From Semisulcospira habei (Eukaryota > Mollusca > Gastropoda > Semisulcospiridae), in assembly GCA_036245525.1 (NCBI GenBank), contig BTPG01000004.1, forward strand, positions 160,778,267 through 160,842,266: 64,000 bases of DNA, read 5' to 3'. The notes under the pieces were generated by a model. The model saw only the letters and a list, made by a program, of their open reading frames with translations, was not told the DNA's origin and searched no databases. Every line of letters starts with the position of its first letter. Position 1 is the stretch's first letter. This document shows positions 20,710 through 32,285 of this stretch, piece after piece. The position numbers were made by a program, and so were the translations under genes.

Positions 20710-23649
20710 CTTACTTACTTACGCCTGTCACCCCTACCCGGGTATAGGCCGTCGACGAGAGACCTCCAGCAACTCCTGTCCTGTGCTTCTCCTTCGATTC
20801 TCTTCCAGGTGGTTCCCAGTCTCTTGATGTCTGCTTGGAGGTCTCGACGCCAGGAGTTTCTCGGCCTACCTCTTTTCCTCTTTCCCTGGGGGTTCCATGA
20901 CAATGCCTGCCTAGTGATACTGGAAGCTGGCTTTCTCAGACTGTGACCGATCCATCCCCATCTTCTTCGCCCAATTTCATTCTCTGCTGTTATCTGTTCT
21001 GTTCTCTCCCAGAGTCTGACGTTGCTGATCTTCTCTGGCCAGTGGATTTTCAAAATTCTTCTAAGGCAACTGTTCACGAAGGTCTGTACTCTGTTGACTG
21101 TGGTTTTTGTCAATCTCCAAGTCTCTGCTCCATATAAGAGAACTGCTTTTACATTGGAGTTGAAAATCCGGACTTTGGTGTGTTGTGACAGCTCTCTGGA
21201 GCTCCACACTTTTTTCAACTGGAGAAAGGCTGCTCTGGCTTTACCGATTCGTGCTCTGACATCTGCATCAGTGCCACCTTTTTTGTCTATGATGCTCCCG
21301 AGATAGGTGAAGGACTCCACCTCCTCCAACGGGGTGCCAGCAAGCAAGACTGGTTCTTCCCTGGTTGCGTTCAGCCTCATTGTCTTTGTTTTCTGTTTGT
21401 GAATGGAGAGGCCCACTTGGGACGAGATGTCAGCAAGCCTCGTGGTCTTGTCCTGCATTTGTTGATGAGTGTGGGACAGTAATGCCAAGTCGTCTGCAAA
21501 ATCGAGGTCGTCAAGCTGTGTCCACAGTGTCCACTGTATTCCACTTCGTCTGTGCTCTGTGGTCATCTTCATGACCCAGTCTATGGCCGGTAGGAAGAGG
21601 AACGGAGACAGCAGACACCCCTGCCTGACACCGGTTCTGACCTGGAGCTCCCTGGTGAACTGCCCTTCGTGGATCAGGCGACTATGTCATGCCATTGTAG
21701 CTGCTCTTGATCAGGCGGACGAGCTTTGTGGGTACACCGTAGTGTCGTAGGAGTTTCCACAGAGTCTCTCGGTCCACACTGTCAAATGCTTTCTCATAAT
21801 CCACAAAGTTGACGTACAGCGGGGAGCTCCACTCCAGAGACTGTTCCACGATGATGCGGAGAGTGGCGATCTGGTCTGTACATGATCGGTTTTTCCTGAA
21901 TCCTGCTTGATGGTCTCTCAGCTGGGGGTCAACGGAGCTCTTCATTCTCTCCAGGATGATCCTGTTGAAGACCTTTCCTGGTACTGACAGCAAGGTGATT
22001 CCTCTGTAGTTGGAACACTTGCTGAGGTCGCCTTTCTTGGGAAGCTTGATTAGGTACCCCTCCTTCCAGTCAGCCGGCATCACCTCCTCTTCCCAGATCT
22101 TTCCAAACAGTGGGTACAGCATCTCCACTGTTATCTCTAGGTCTGCTTTCAGAGACTCCGCTGGGATGCCATCTGGGCCTGCTGCTTTGCCGTTCTTCAA
22201 GAATGCCACTGCTCTTCTGATCTCTTCCCGGCTGGGTCTGTCACAGCTGATGGGTAGGTCGGTCTCTGCCGGCTGGATGTCTGGGGGGTCGGGTGGGCTA
22301 GGTCTGTTCAGTAACTCTTCAAAATACTCGGCCCATCTGTCGAGTTGGTCTGCTCTGTCTGCAATAGGCTTGCCTTCTTTGTCTTTTACTGGTCTTTCTG
22401 TATGGCCATACTTGCCTGACAATCTTCTGGTAATGTCGTAGAGCTGTTTCATGTTGCCACTGCCTGCTGCCTTTTCTGCGTCCGCTGCCAGGCTGTCTGC
22501 GTAGGCCCTCTTGTCTGCCCTGATACTCCTCTTCACCTCGCGGTTGGCTTCCGAGTATTCCCCCTGTGCCCTTACTTTGGCTGCTCTCGTGCGACTGTTG
22601 TTGACAGCTGCTTTCTTCTGCTTCCTCACTTCTATCTTCTTCAAGGTCTGTGCCGACAGCCAGTCTTTGTGATGGTGTTTCCTGAACCCTACAGTGTCTT
22701 TGCAGGTTGAGTTCAGCGCCTCTCTAACTGCCTTCCACTGCTGCTCTGTGGTGACCGCCTCCTCTTCATTTACTAGCTCCTGTAGCGCTTGAAACCGGTT
22801 GGACAGCACCAGTTTGAACTCTTCTCTAACTCCAGTTTCTCTCAGGAGGCCTACATTATAGCGCTGTCTTCTTGTTGTCTCTGTGCGGCTTTTCTTTAGC
22901 TTGAGCTTCATTCTTAAGGTAAGCAGATGGTGGTCGGAGGCAACATCTGCTCCCCTCCTCACTCGAACATCTTGAAGGGATCTTCTAAATTTCTTTCTAA
23001 TGCAGATATGGTCTATTTGGTTCTCTGTTGTATGGTCAGGTGAGACCCAAGTTGCTTTGTGTATTCTTCTGTGTGGGAAGATGCTGCCTCCAATGACAAG
23101 TCGGTTTAGAGCACAAAAGTCTACAAACCTCTCCCCGTTCTCACTCATCTCCGAGCCTAGTCCCTGTCTCCCCATCACCTCTTCGTATCCAGTGTTGTCC
23201 TCCCCTATTTTGGCATTAAAATCGCCCATGACGATGGTGATGTCTCGCTCCGCACATTTGTCCACGGCACTCTGGAGTCGGTCGTAGAACTCGTTTCTCT
23301 TCCTCGTCACTGTCATTAGTGGGCGCATAACACTGGATGACGTTCAGCTTGAGCTTTTTCTTGGTTCTAAAGGCTGCGGTGATAATTCTTGGCCCAAGAG
23401 GTTCCCAGCCCATCAGCGCTCTCTTTTCGTCGGCGTTTTTGTAGCTATTTCCTTTTTTGCAGCGTGGGGAAGCTACCCCCACGCCCAACCCCCTTACTAG
23501 GAGGACCAGGGGTTTTCTGTCGGGGTCACCTTCCCTTAGACCATGTTGGTTCACGGCACCTTATTTCATTCGGTGCACCCCTCTCACGAGGGACCCCCTA
23601 TCCACCACCCAGGGGACGCGCCTCAACGCCATATGGTCCCAGCGCGAGG
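20710..23649 (-). mobile_element. RTE-clade LINE copy 2 (2940 bp, flush 5' end)
   Basis: Flanked by a 12-bp duplication AGTAACCAGAGA (20698-20709, 23650-23661). On the minus strand it begins CCTCGCGCTGGGACCATA and ends with a TAAG tandem tail. A leader of about 215 bp leads directly into the middle of the endonuclease domain (ALMGWEPLGPRIITAAF); the N-terminal part with the WN and E catalytic motifs of RTE endonucleases is absent. So even this longest copy seems to be a 5' chimera or deletion derivative. It sits in a DHX9 intron in the same orientation as the gene. Confidence 0.87.
20715..23328 (-). pseudogene. RTE endonuclease-reverse transcriptase, frameshifted
   Basis: Encodes the rest of the AP endonuclease (ITIVMGDFNAKIGEDNTGYE, SIFPHRRIHKATWVSPDHTT, NQIDHICIRKKF, ASDHHLL) and the full RT (GFRKNRSCTDQIATLR, VDYEKAFDSVDRE, active site FADDLALL). 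A base insertion near 21690 creates a TAG and shifts frame between the SSYNGMT segment and the rest of RT. Another shift near 23300 separates the first endonuclease block (23554-23216) from the rest. The RT active site is intact, so damage is limited to a few indels. Confidence 0.85.
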
Positions 23650-23752
23650 AGTAACCAGAGAACGAAGAAGAAAAAGAAAACTATATGACTTAGTGATTTG
23701 AGGAAAAGAGAATTCTCTTCCTGAAGAGACGAGAAATAAGATGTATCAGTTT

Positions 23753-23990
23753 AAGCCCACTTAATCAAATTTCAAATACAAACGATTTTGAATTTCCAAA
23801 AACTACAGTAGCTCGCTTGAGCTTGCCCTTAGCACCACGTGAATGTTCTATGTTTATGTACAGTGTGTGAGTGAATGCGCGTGATTCACGTGAGCGTGCT
23901 TGTTGGGTTCAGTTCGCGGCGGCGCTTTGAGCCGATTTTCAATGGGGATAAAGCGCCTATTTAATGCGCTTATTATTATTATTATAATCA
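23753..23990 (+). mobile_element. tRNA-SINE, 5'-truncated copy
   Basis: Matches the body and 3' end of the SINEs at 27118-27531 and 31440-31860 (caaatacaaacgattttgaa, accacgtgaatgttc, gttgggttcagttcgcgg) and ends in a TATTATT tail. The tRNA-like head is missing. Confidence 0.7.
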
Positions 23991-24505
23991 TTATCAAGAA
24001 AAGAACCTTGTTTGTCTAAATTTATTATATCTGTGTCATTGATCAGATAACAGTTATTGCGTGAGATTGAATGGCGCGGTTACAGTTGGTGTGTGAGTTT
24101 GTGTCTGCATGAGCAGGAATTGAAATTGCTTACGCACGCGAAGTTTTTATCCTGACAAATTAGTAATGGTTAGCCATCCTGACATGTGGATGTGATTCCT
24201 CTGCCACGATAAAGAGCACGTGGCAGAGGTGTTGCATCCAGATCATCACGTGCACTCGAACGACCTCCGCAGCTAAAAGAAAGGTAAAGAGAGAGCTGTA
24301 GAGGAGTGAGTGAGGAAGGATTTGTTACAATATTATTGTAGCTTCCTACTCACCTGTGCACACCGAGTTGACACTCACAAACTGACTTTGTCACATTTTT
24401 TTTTTACATCCAATCGACAATAAGGTGTTGGCGCTTTTGTCTCTGTCTGTACCTATGCTGTATCAAATGACTGGAAGAGTCATTGACACTAATTCTGCTT
24501 CTTCT

Positions 24506-24800
24506 ATGGGTGGTTCTCTGAAATGGTGGAGCAGAAGTGTAACATGGAGGGTGAAAAATAAAGTATTAGGTATGAACTACCTGTTTCTGCTCACCAAATA
24601 GTCTATTAGGCAGACATCTTCAAGATTTTTAAAATATTTATCTTATTTTTATATAGTACACTTCCAAAGTATGATTGGTGTTGGGTGGATCTCTGAAATT
24701 GTGGCCAGAAGTATGACATGGAGGGAAAAAAATAAAGTATTAGGTATGAACTACCTGTTTATGCCCACCTGTAGTCTGACTGTTGGTACACACTTTCATG
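24506..24800. repeat. Diverged tandem duplication, about 182-bp period
   Basis: Two units share aaataaagtattaggtatga and gaactacctgttt with gggtgg.tctctgaaat upstream (24506 and 24687). Intronic, with no coding content. Confidence 0.65.
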
Positions 24801-24939
24801 AATTAAAAAAAAACAACCACCTCCAAATATTTTTCTTTTTTTGTAAGAAACATGCAAAGTATGCTTGCTGTATGGCTATACGGTCGTAACAGAAACCAAA
24901 TTAGCCACTGTTAAATTGTTAATCTTCATACATGTACTG

Positions 24940-26350
24940 TTTTGACTGCTTTTGTGTTATTTATCAAAATAAAGGACAAATGAACCAATAGTATTTGATA
25001 TGGAGTGATTCAAAGCAACTTTTTGTGTGCGGTGTCATGTGACCAACTCTAAAGTAAACGTGTGCAGCAGGTGGGCAAAACCACTGTGTGCACAGCGATA
25101 TCTTCCACGCACCAGTGACAAAAATGGATCAGGCTCTGTCATGTTCGTTCATGTCAAATATAGGGTGATTTTGTTTTTATAAATAGGTATCGCATTTCAC
25201 AAGGGGAACAGGCGTAACAGGGGTAACCAAAGAGGATCACTTCATATTACTGCCTTGCATTTCAAGATTTCAGTTTTAAATTGTTTAAAAAAGAAAAAGA
25301 TCATGAAGTACACATATTTGTCACTAAAAATACATAGAAAAGTAGTCCCTAACACAGCACAGGCATGGTTTCAGTAACAAATGGTGACGCCTGGTACTCG
25401 TTTTTAGTTGTGGAATCATACACAGTATACTGAACCTAAACATATAATTAAAATATACATGTTTGTTGATGTTTCTGTTCGATATTATTTTCAAATAAAT
25501 TTAAAGAAGATGCTCACCACCACACAGTTGTTTAAACCCACCATCATTATGTCACAAATCCGCCATGTCACAATCAGCATTTTTCTTAACTCATTAACAA
25601 AATACGCACAATGGAATAATAGTAACACCAAAAGCATTTGTAATTTGTTTCTTTGATATGTGTAAGCCATGTACACAACACAAAACATTAATCTGGTGTT
25701 TTTGTGCGTAAATAGAGTCCCCTGGAACAGCCCACCATTTCAGATAATCACCCTGTACTGCGGAACGATTTAACTCATTCACCAAATTAAATGTACATTT
25801 TTGTGCTACTTATCAAAATAAAGGACAACAGAACCACTAGTATTTGATATGAAGTTATTCAAAACAACATTTTACTCAGTATGTGGTGACCAACTCTGAA
25901 GGGAATGGGCTTAACATGTGGCGAAATCACTGTGTAAACAGTGATATTTTCCACTCGCAGGCACTGGTGAGGAAAACAGGTCACAAGGTGAACAGTCGTA
26001 ACAGCAATTTTTTGTAACCAAAGCGCATCACTGCCTCACGTTTCAGAATTTTAGTTTAAAGTTGTAAAGAAAACCCCCAAAAAAACCCAAACAAACAAAA
26101 AAAACAAAACAAACAGTCACGAAGTGTACACATCACTAAAAATAAGTAGACCACACAGCATGATTTTATATAAGAACAGCCCCTTCTACAAGCATGGTTT
26201 CAGTAATGACTGGTTGCGCCCGGTAAAATATGTTTTTAATTGTGTATGTTCTTATGCAGTATACTAAACATTAAAATCTAATTAAAATATACACCTGTTT
26301 GTTGATGTTTCTGTTCTGTTTGACAACACAATTTATTACATTTTTTAAAC
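24940..26350. repeat. Diverged tandem duplication, about 850-bp period
   Basis: The stretch from about 24948 (atttatcaaaataaaggaca ... agtatttgatatg ... gtgaccaactct) recurs from about 25805 in the same order, including catggtttcagtaa and gtttgttgatgtttctgttc. Gaps differ between copies. Large intronic duplication, function unknown. Confidence 0.65.
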
Positions 26351-26559
26351 AGACATAAAAGCAAGTACACAATACTCTACTTTGCTTTTCTTGGTGAGAA
26401 TTTAATATTTAATTTAAAAACTATGTTGTAATTGTCTTACCACAAACACTGCACAAATGGACAATGACCCGGCCACTACATACTCACTTCTGCTATCACA
26501 AACAAGCTAAAAACTCAGTTTCCCTCAGCTTGCCATAAATGTATATTTTCTTTCATCTA

Positions 26560-27117
26560 GTGTGATGTATATTTCTTTCATCTAATGTGATAATAATAAT
26601 CTCTTTTTTCTTCTTTCTTCTTGGCCTGACTTCGCAAACGAAGATTTTATAGGAGTTGACCACGACGTCTGCAGGCTTGTTCGTGGCTGCGGAGGCCAAT
26701 CCGAGACAGGCAGGTTCGACCGCAGTGGCTGCAGGGGAAGGTATGGCCAGGGTTCTGAGCTGCGGCACCTCTGTTTTTTCTCCTGAGCCGCTTGTCCTTA
26801 AGGCTAGCTCTGTGAGAGTCCTCAAAGGAGACAGCTGCCTTGTAAATGGTGGAGCGCCAGGTGTCACGGTCCGCAGCAAGCAAAGACCACTGGTGGTGGT
26901 CGATTTGGCAGGCACTAAGTGACTTCTTGAGACAGTCTTTGTATCTCTTCTTTGGTGCCCCTCTGTCACGGTGTCCAGTAGCAAGCTCGCCGAACAGGGT
27001 GATCTTTGGTAGGCGATGATCCTCCATCCTGGAGACATGCCCCACCCAGCGGAGCTGTGTCCGCAGCAGCAAAGCCTCGATGCTCACAGTTTCAGCCTGT
27101 TCAAGGACCTCGACGTT
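26560..27117 (-). pseudogene. LINE ORF2 C-terminus with C2H2 finger
   Basis: The minus frame reads VLEQAETVSIEALLLRTQLR, WVGHVSRMEDHRLPKITLFG, KKRYKDCLKKSLSAC and a C2H2 finger CSHCGRTCLSRIGLRSHEQAC-like segment (about 26660-26720). This is the tail of a non-LTR retrotransposon polyprotein of a different subfamily from the RTE copies here. The upstream RT is absent; a SINE tail abuts at 27118. Confidence 0.75.
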
Positions 27118-27118
27118 G

Positions 27119-27149
<31 letters not shown>

Positions 27150-27531
27150 CGGTTATTATATAGCCGCTTTTCCCCAATTCTGTGAATCGACTCAAAGCGC
27201 CGCGAACTGAACCCAACACGCAAGCTCACGTGACACACACGCATTCACTCTGAAGGCACAGACACGGGACATTCACGTGGTGCGAAGGGTCAGCTCAGCT
27301 ACTGAGGTTTAGGAAATTTTGATCGCTTGTATTTGAAATTTATAATGTGGCCTGAAACCGGTACCAAAGTGGAGGGGGTGGAAGAACTGTAGTACCCGGA
27401 GAAAGAACCCCCGACGGTCTGCCCGAATTAACGGTGACACTTACTAGAGGAGAAAAATCCAACGCCGAAACCCGGTATCGAACCTCGCACCTTTAGCATT
27501 GGTGGCAGGCGTCTTAACCACTGCGCCACGG
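27118..27531 (-). mobile_element. tRNA-derived SINE with ATT tail
   Basis: The minus strand carries pol III promoter boxes: A box TGGCGCAGTGG (27518-27528) and B box GGTTCGATACC (27474-27484), then a body with GGGTACTAC, and a 3' part (AAAGCGGCTATATAATAACC) ending in ATT repeats. Its head is cut by the family A retroposon at 27532. In a DHX9 intron. Confidence 0.82.
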
Positions 27532-27745
27532 ATTGATTGATTGTACATTGCTTAACGTCCCGACAGCAACAAGGCTTTCTCAGGACGTGCCTGCACTGCT
27601 TGTGAAAAAAAAACTAAACAGAACATTGAATGTATGTCGCCAGCCGGTCCAATACGTTAAATAAACCTAAGACACGGGGCCTAAATAAACCTAAGACCAT
27701 TTAGCAACACACATCCAATATCAAGAGCTACAGGCAGTGCAGACA
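27532..27745 (-). mobile_element. Short retroposon family A, copy 3 (5'-truncated)
   Basis: Tail of ATTG units at 27532-27545, the motif acattgcttaacgtccc, and sequence matching copy 1 until gcagtgcagac at 27745, where similarity stops. The GC-rich 5' start is missing. No duplication could be identified. Confidence 0.68.
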
Positions 27746-27807
27746 TAAAATGCAGAACAAATGTATAACAAAAACGCCAGGTTAAATTTGAAAAAGTTCA
27801 AACTTAC

Positions 27808-27919
27808 TAGAAAATGCAGCCATAGATGATCATCTTGCCCAAATGCGGTTCAATTGGCATCCGTGCCAAAATGCGTCCTAGTGGGGTCAGCTCATCATTG
27901 GTGTCAAGGGCATGCATAG
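27808..27919 (-). CDS. DHX9: DHX9-like RNA helicase A, exon (start of HA2 domain)
   Basis: The 112-nt exon encodes [20 protein letters not shown] followed by [13 protein letters not shown], the start of the helicase-associated HA2 domain of DHX9. The acceptor ctgttacAG lies at 27920-27921 and the donor GTAAGT at 27807-27802. Its first two bases (CT) complete the codon left open by the exon at 28818-28978, and its last two (TA) are completed by the first C of the exon at 18755-18922. Phase and protein order therefore agree across an 8.9-kb intron. The upstream intron is short (898 bp) and carries a TTAA-type MITE. Confidence 0.9.
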
Positions 27920-28650
27920 CTGTAACAGATTGTCCATGAACTTGTTCCAATCTTTCTTAAACTGGGATCTAGGGTCAAATGCATATTTTCTTTAAATTGC
28001 AAGTTTGATTGGCTGTCTTCATGTCTCTTACTGACAACAGGAAGATTTACAAGATTCACCTGTACTGAATGCAACAAAAATTGTCACCAGTCAGGTCAAA
28101 CAAGCATGTCACCTCTTTTAGATCGTAATTTTTCTGACCATCTATGAACTTGATCTTTCATTTTCAGACAAGCCACTCAAAAAAGTAAGTCATGATGATG
28201 CAAGAAATAGTCATTTCATCCTCCGATTCTCCAAAAGTCTGCATCCTTGTTTCACTCTGCCCTTTGATTTCTGATTCAGGAACAGCTTCCAGTTTTTCTT
28301 AAATAAAACCATCAATTCTTTATCATCAGAGCCTACCTCGCAAGAAACTTCCTCTAAGAATACCATCTGTCTGCCATACTACTACATGCATGCAGCCATT
28401 GAAAATGCCAACTGAAAAGTCACTGATAAAAGTGACCCAACCAAATAACACTATAAAAACACAACATTTAATTTACCACAGAAAGCAATGCGCATGCCCT
28501 GCAACCACTTTCTGTTAGAGATCAAACACTAAAAGTAGCCAAAGTGTGCACTATGAAGAGGCAGCATATTCTGAAGTCTGTGATACAAGTGAAGCAAGCC
28601 GGTAGCAGACTCTCGACAATGATAGTAGGCAAAGAGACAAGCTGCATTAA

Positions 28651-28804
28651 CTCATTCTACCCCAACACCGAAATCCCAAAATGTTGCCGTTGTCCTATGA
28701 AGACTGCATTGCAGTGCAGGACACAGATCGACCATGATAGTTCAAGGGTGATGCCAGAATAGCTTGGCGCCTATCTTGCTGTGGTGTGTCTGGGGTAGAA
28801 TGAG
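28651..28804. mobile_element. TTAA-type MITE, 154 bp
   Basis: Perfect 14-bp inverted ends CTCATTCTACCCCA; TTAA on the left (28647-28650) and TTTA on the right, probably a decayed TTAA. Internal motif ccatgatagttcaagggtga tgccagaatagcttgg is shared with 52447-52645 and 53032-53226. In the intron between the first two DHX9 exons. Confidence 0.68.
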
Positions 28805-28817
28805 TTTATCTCCTTAC

Positions 28818-28978
28818 CTCTGAGTGTGGCTTCTGCCTCCACCACAGCATCAATAGGTGGTGGTTCAACAGCTTTGGCCAGGAATTGAGCAATAGGCCCC
28901 AAACGCAGCAGCTTGATTGATAGCGCCAGCTCATGCAGGGGGGTCCGGAATATCTCAGGCGTTGTGTGCTGGTCCAGT
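28818..28978 (-). CDS. DHX9: DHX9-like RNA helicase A, exon (winged-helix region)
   Basis: This exon encodes about 53 residues, including [20 protein letters not shown] and [19 protein letters not shown]. That stretch is nearly the same as the segment that follows the helicase C-terminal lobe in DHX9 / RNA helicase A / Drosophila maleless, a nuclear DEAH-box helicase that unwinds RNA and RNA:DNA hybrids. The acceptor reads ctatgcAG at 28979-28980 and the donor is GTAAGG at 28817-28812. The exon starts with the last base of a split codon and ends one base into the next (161 nt). The upstream exon should carry the GRAGRVRPG helicase motif, but I could not find it up to the right edge. The frame is open. 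The family call comes from recognition, not from a search. Confidence 0.9.
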
Positions 28979-31437
28979 CTGCATAGGTAAAGTGTGAACC
29001 CAAAAATCCATTTTATCTAAACAAATCTCATACATGTCTTATCACACCAAATCCTTTTCAGTGTACCGGAATTACCCTAAACATTCGACCACTTTTTACA
29101 TGCATATTTTCCCATTTTTCAGCTTTGAATATTGAAAACATCTATCGCTGAAACGGTAGCCTGGTTGAAACTTTAGGGTCACCTGGTTGAAACTTTTTGG
29201 TGCTGGAGTCAGCATGACTAGGCCTAAATGAATTAGTCATCGATTACACTGTAAATAAGAAAGCAAGCTTACCTAGACGCCTTATTCACCTAGGTCATAG
29301 CACCAGTGCTTTCTAGACATCAGTTTAAGCACTGTCATTTTTCCCTCTTGGAAACTCGCAACAGCAAAACATATGGCCACACGGTGCAATTGCTTCCAGT
29401 GCATGTAGTAACTTTTCCGCAAGAAATAGTTCAAAAACTTTCCTCCCTTTTTGCAATTGTTGTAGGGTGTAAAACGTCAATTTTTTGCCTTTTGGGGCGT
29501 TTTGAGCAGCAAAGGTGGTGTGAAAAAGAGCAAAATCTGGGTAATTTTAGTCGACCTAGTGCGTTTATGGGAGCCTTATATGGGGCATGTGCACAGTTGT
29601 ATGCAAGCTTGCAGACGACAGTTTTGTCTTGGGGGTACTTTGTGCATGAGAGTGTTGTGGAAAATGCTAACAGACAATTTTAAGAATTGCTGGAAATGTT
29701 TCTCCTGTGATATGCTCCACATGGATTTTTTGTTTTGGCAGAAAGGTTCTTCGTTCATAGCTTTGTGTTGCAAGAGGCTAATATAGAAGAGTGTGTGAAA
29801 AGGGGGCGTAACCGAATTGCCCTGTGTGGCCTGTGATCAAAGACGCGGACATTTTGATAAGGGAACTAACTCAAAGAGAGCATTGATGTTGGTTATTTCC
29901 CTTGCAACCCTCGATGGCTCAGAATAACGGCAGTTCAAATGATGGAGTCCGAAGAGTTCACAGTGGTTATGTTATTGGTAAGTACGATGACAGATGTCTG
30001 GGGAGGAGACAATAGATTTTAATTTAAAAAGACGAACCGGAATATGTTGAACTGGTTATTGACCTGGAGTGGGCCACCGATAAATAGACCAACCCGTATT
30101 TTATTTGGCTCCGCCCCTTTAGTCGGTGTCCAGCAAGAATAACTTAGCATTTTATGACATGCACAAATCGTCTCATTTTTGCCAAATGAAGCTGTGATTT
30201 TTAAGATATAAAAGGTGGAGCTTTGAAATTTGCATGACCACACTATTTTATGTGCTCTTTTTGATGGTAATATCAATTTGTGTGTGTTTACAGTCTGAAA
30301 TTATGGGTGATCCTATACCTACATGCGAGCATATCCCACTACCGAGTCTCTAAAAGAAATTCTCGCGCAGGCAATCATCAGTACACCCTTCTGAAGTTGG
30401 TCTAAAAACGTCTTTTTTTTTTTACCCCTGAAAACTTCTGCTAGTACTAGTCTGTTTACATCAATGAGGCATCTCTCACTCACTCTCACAGCCACACATG
30501 CAATGAAAGCTTCACACACAGCTGACATATCTAATCTACGATCCAATTTAGCATGAATGTGTCACGCACAATTGACAGATCTATGATCCAAGTTAGCACT
30601 AGCAGACTAGCAGACAAGCGATCAAGTCAGTCTGTAAATACTATGGTGGAACACGGAAAAGTAGAAATTTTACTTTCGAGCATATGTAGTGATGTCTTGC
30701 GATTCTCTCAGGGATCAGTTGACCATGTGGCTGACTGCAAGCTTTTCTTTCGCGTCTGCCGGTCGTAATAAAGGTTTCGAGAACGGAAACATTCTTCACC
30801 TGAATATGGATTGGGGTATCAGGAATCTGATTTACACTTCCCATAACAACAGTGCTTTCCAATACCACTGAAATTGGCTAAAATAATGAAAACATCGACA
30901 TTCTTCCATGCCCCACAAGCATAAACATCCATTGTTATGCCGTACCTTTTGGCAGTGAGAAATCACATGGTCTACAGCATTTTGATAGGTCGAGAGGCTA
31001 AGTCTGATTGACATTTCACCCATAAAATCGGTCGGTCTATTACAAGTCTGTTCAATCATGGTATGGTTGAGAAATCACTCAGCGCCAGGACACCGAACGT
31101 GACAACGTGGCATTTAGAAGGACACTTGAAGAATATTTTAGGCGCAGTTTGAGTGGTGCTTAAATATTTGAGGTCATAGCATTTTCAGGTGGTTGGGAGT
31201 TTTATGTTTGGTGAAAATTTCAGAAAAATGGGCTGTGGTCGAATAATATTTAGAGTAATTACAGTATTGAAGTAAGAAAACTGAAAACTTGGATCAAATT
31301 GTCAAATGCTTCAGAGTTAGTTATTTGGGTTTAACGCTGAGCAGGCAACCAAGGCCATCTCACGGCGGCCAATGCTTCAGAGACATCACATTCAAACTGA
31401 CACGCAAACAAATGCACACAGTAAAGCAAATACATAC
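28979..31437. other. Expected to hold upstream DHX9 intron; nothing recognised
   Basis: No helicase exon was found here. Open frames at 29306-29683 (+) and 30832-31059 (-) have no recognisable motifs; the latter ends at CAAAAG|GTACGG, a passable donor, but its translation does not resemble DHX9. Confidence 0.35.
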
Positions 31438-31439
31438 CC

Positions 31440-31860
31440 ATTATTATTATTACATGGTATTTATATGGTGCATTTCTCATAATTATAATATAACTCAATA
31501 CGCAGAATGTAGCCGCGAACTGAACCCAACAAGCACGCTCATGTGAATCACATGCATTCCCTCACACACTGTACATAAACACAGAACATTCACATGGTTC
31601 TAAGGGCAAGCTCAAGTGAGCTACTGAAGTTGTTTTTGGAAATCGCTTGTATTTGAAATTTTATTAAGTTGGCTGAAACTGATACCAAAGTGGAGGGGGA
31701 GGAAGAGCTGGAGTACCCAGAGAAAGAGCCCCCGACGGTCCGTCCGAATTAACAGCGACACTTACTAGAGGAGAAAAGTCTGACCCCGGAACCTGGAATC
31801 GAACCTCGCACCTTTAGCATTGGTGGCAGGCGCCTTAACCACTGCACCACGGACCGCCCC
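31440..31860 (-). mobile_element. tRNA-derived SINE, near full length
   Basis: Minus strand: head GGGGCGGTCCGTGGTGCAGTGG with A box, B box GGTTCGATTCC, then CCGTCGGGGGCTCTTTCTC and GGGTACTCCAGCTC, a GTTCAGTTCGCGG segment, and an ATT-repeat tail. About 420 bp. Same family as 27118-27531 and 23753-23990. Confidence 0.82.
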
Positions 31861-31964
31861 ATTAGAGCAGAGAGGTTGGCTGGGTAATAAAACATATAAC
31901 CCCCCCCCTCCCCTCCCCAAGAATCCAAAACTTTGATCAAAACTAAATTCAATAACAATAATGG

Positions 31965-32285
31965 CAAAGCCCTTATGGCTCACATGTATGACCAATCCAC
32001 ATAAGTGTGACCTTTGTCACCTTGACCTTTCCAACAGGTCACTGAAATAAGCAAGTGTTTAAGTGTATAAGTAAAGGATTGGCTCTTGTACCAGCAAAAT
32101 CTAAGTTTTCTCAAAATAAATGCATTTTGCACAAATCTGTCGACCCTCCTAGACCCTTTACCTTTGTAAGGGGTTGACTAAATTAGTATGCATAGAAAGG
32201 TGTTATCAGCTAAATAAATGCCAAATTTTATTGAAAAGTTTGCCAAAACGTTTGGGCTTCAAACTGAAAATACTACAGCTCTGAT
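31965..32285 (+). repeat. 160-bp-core element, 5' part
   Basis: Begins with the family 5' module (ggcaaagcccttatggctca) and runs through the first core unit to caaactgaaaatactacagc tctgatc. Its end recurs inverted at 33212-33290. Confidence 0.65.

Noticed and set aside
13390..28978. DHX9 exons as a processed pseudogene
   Set aside because: They are separated by introns with matching phases and consensus splice sites, which a processed copy would lack.
29306..29786. Overlapping plus frames of 94-125 codons
   Set aside because: No recognisable domain, Cys-rich random-looking composition, no splice signals of note.
30832..31059. Minus frame ending at a GT donor, considered as an upstream DHX9 exon
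   Set aside because: Translation (NRPTDFMGEMSIRLSLSTYQ) has no resemblance to helicase motifs.
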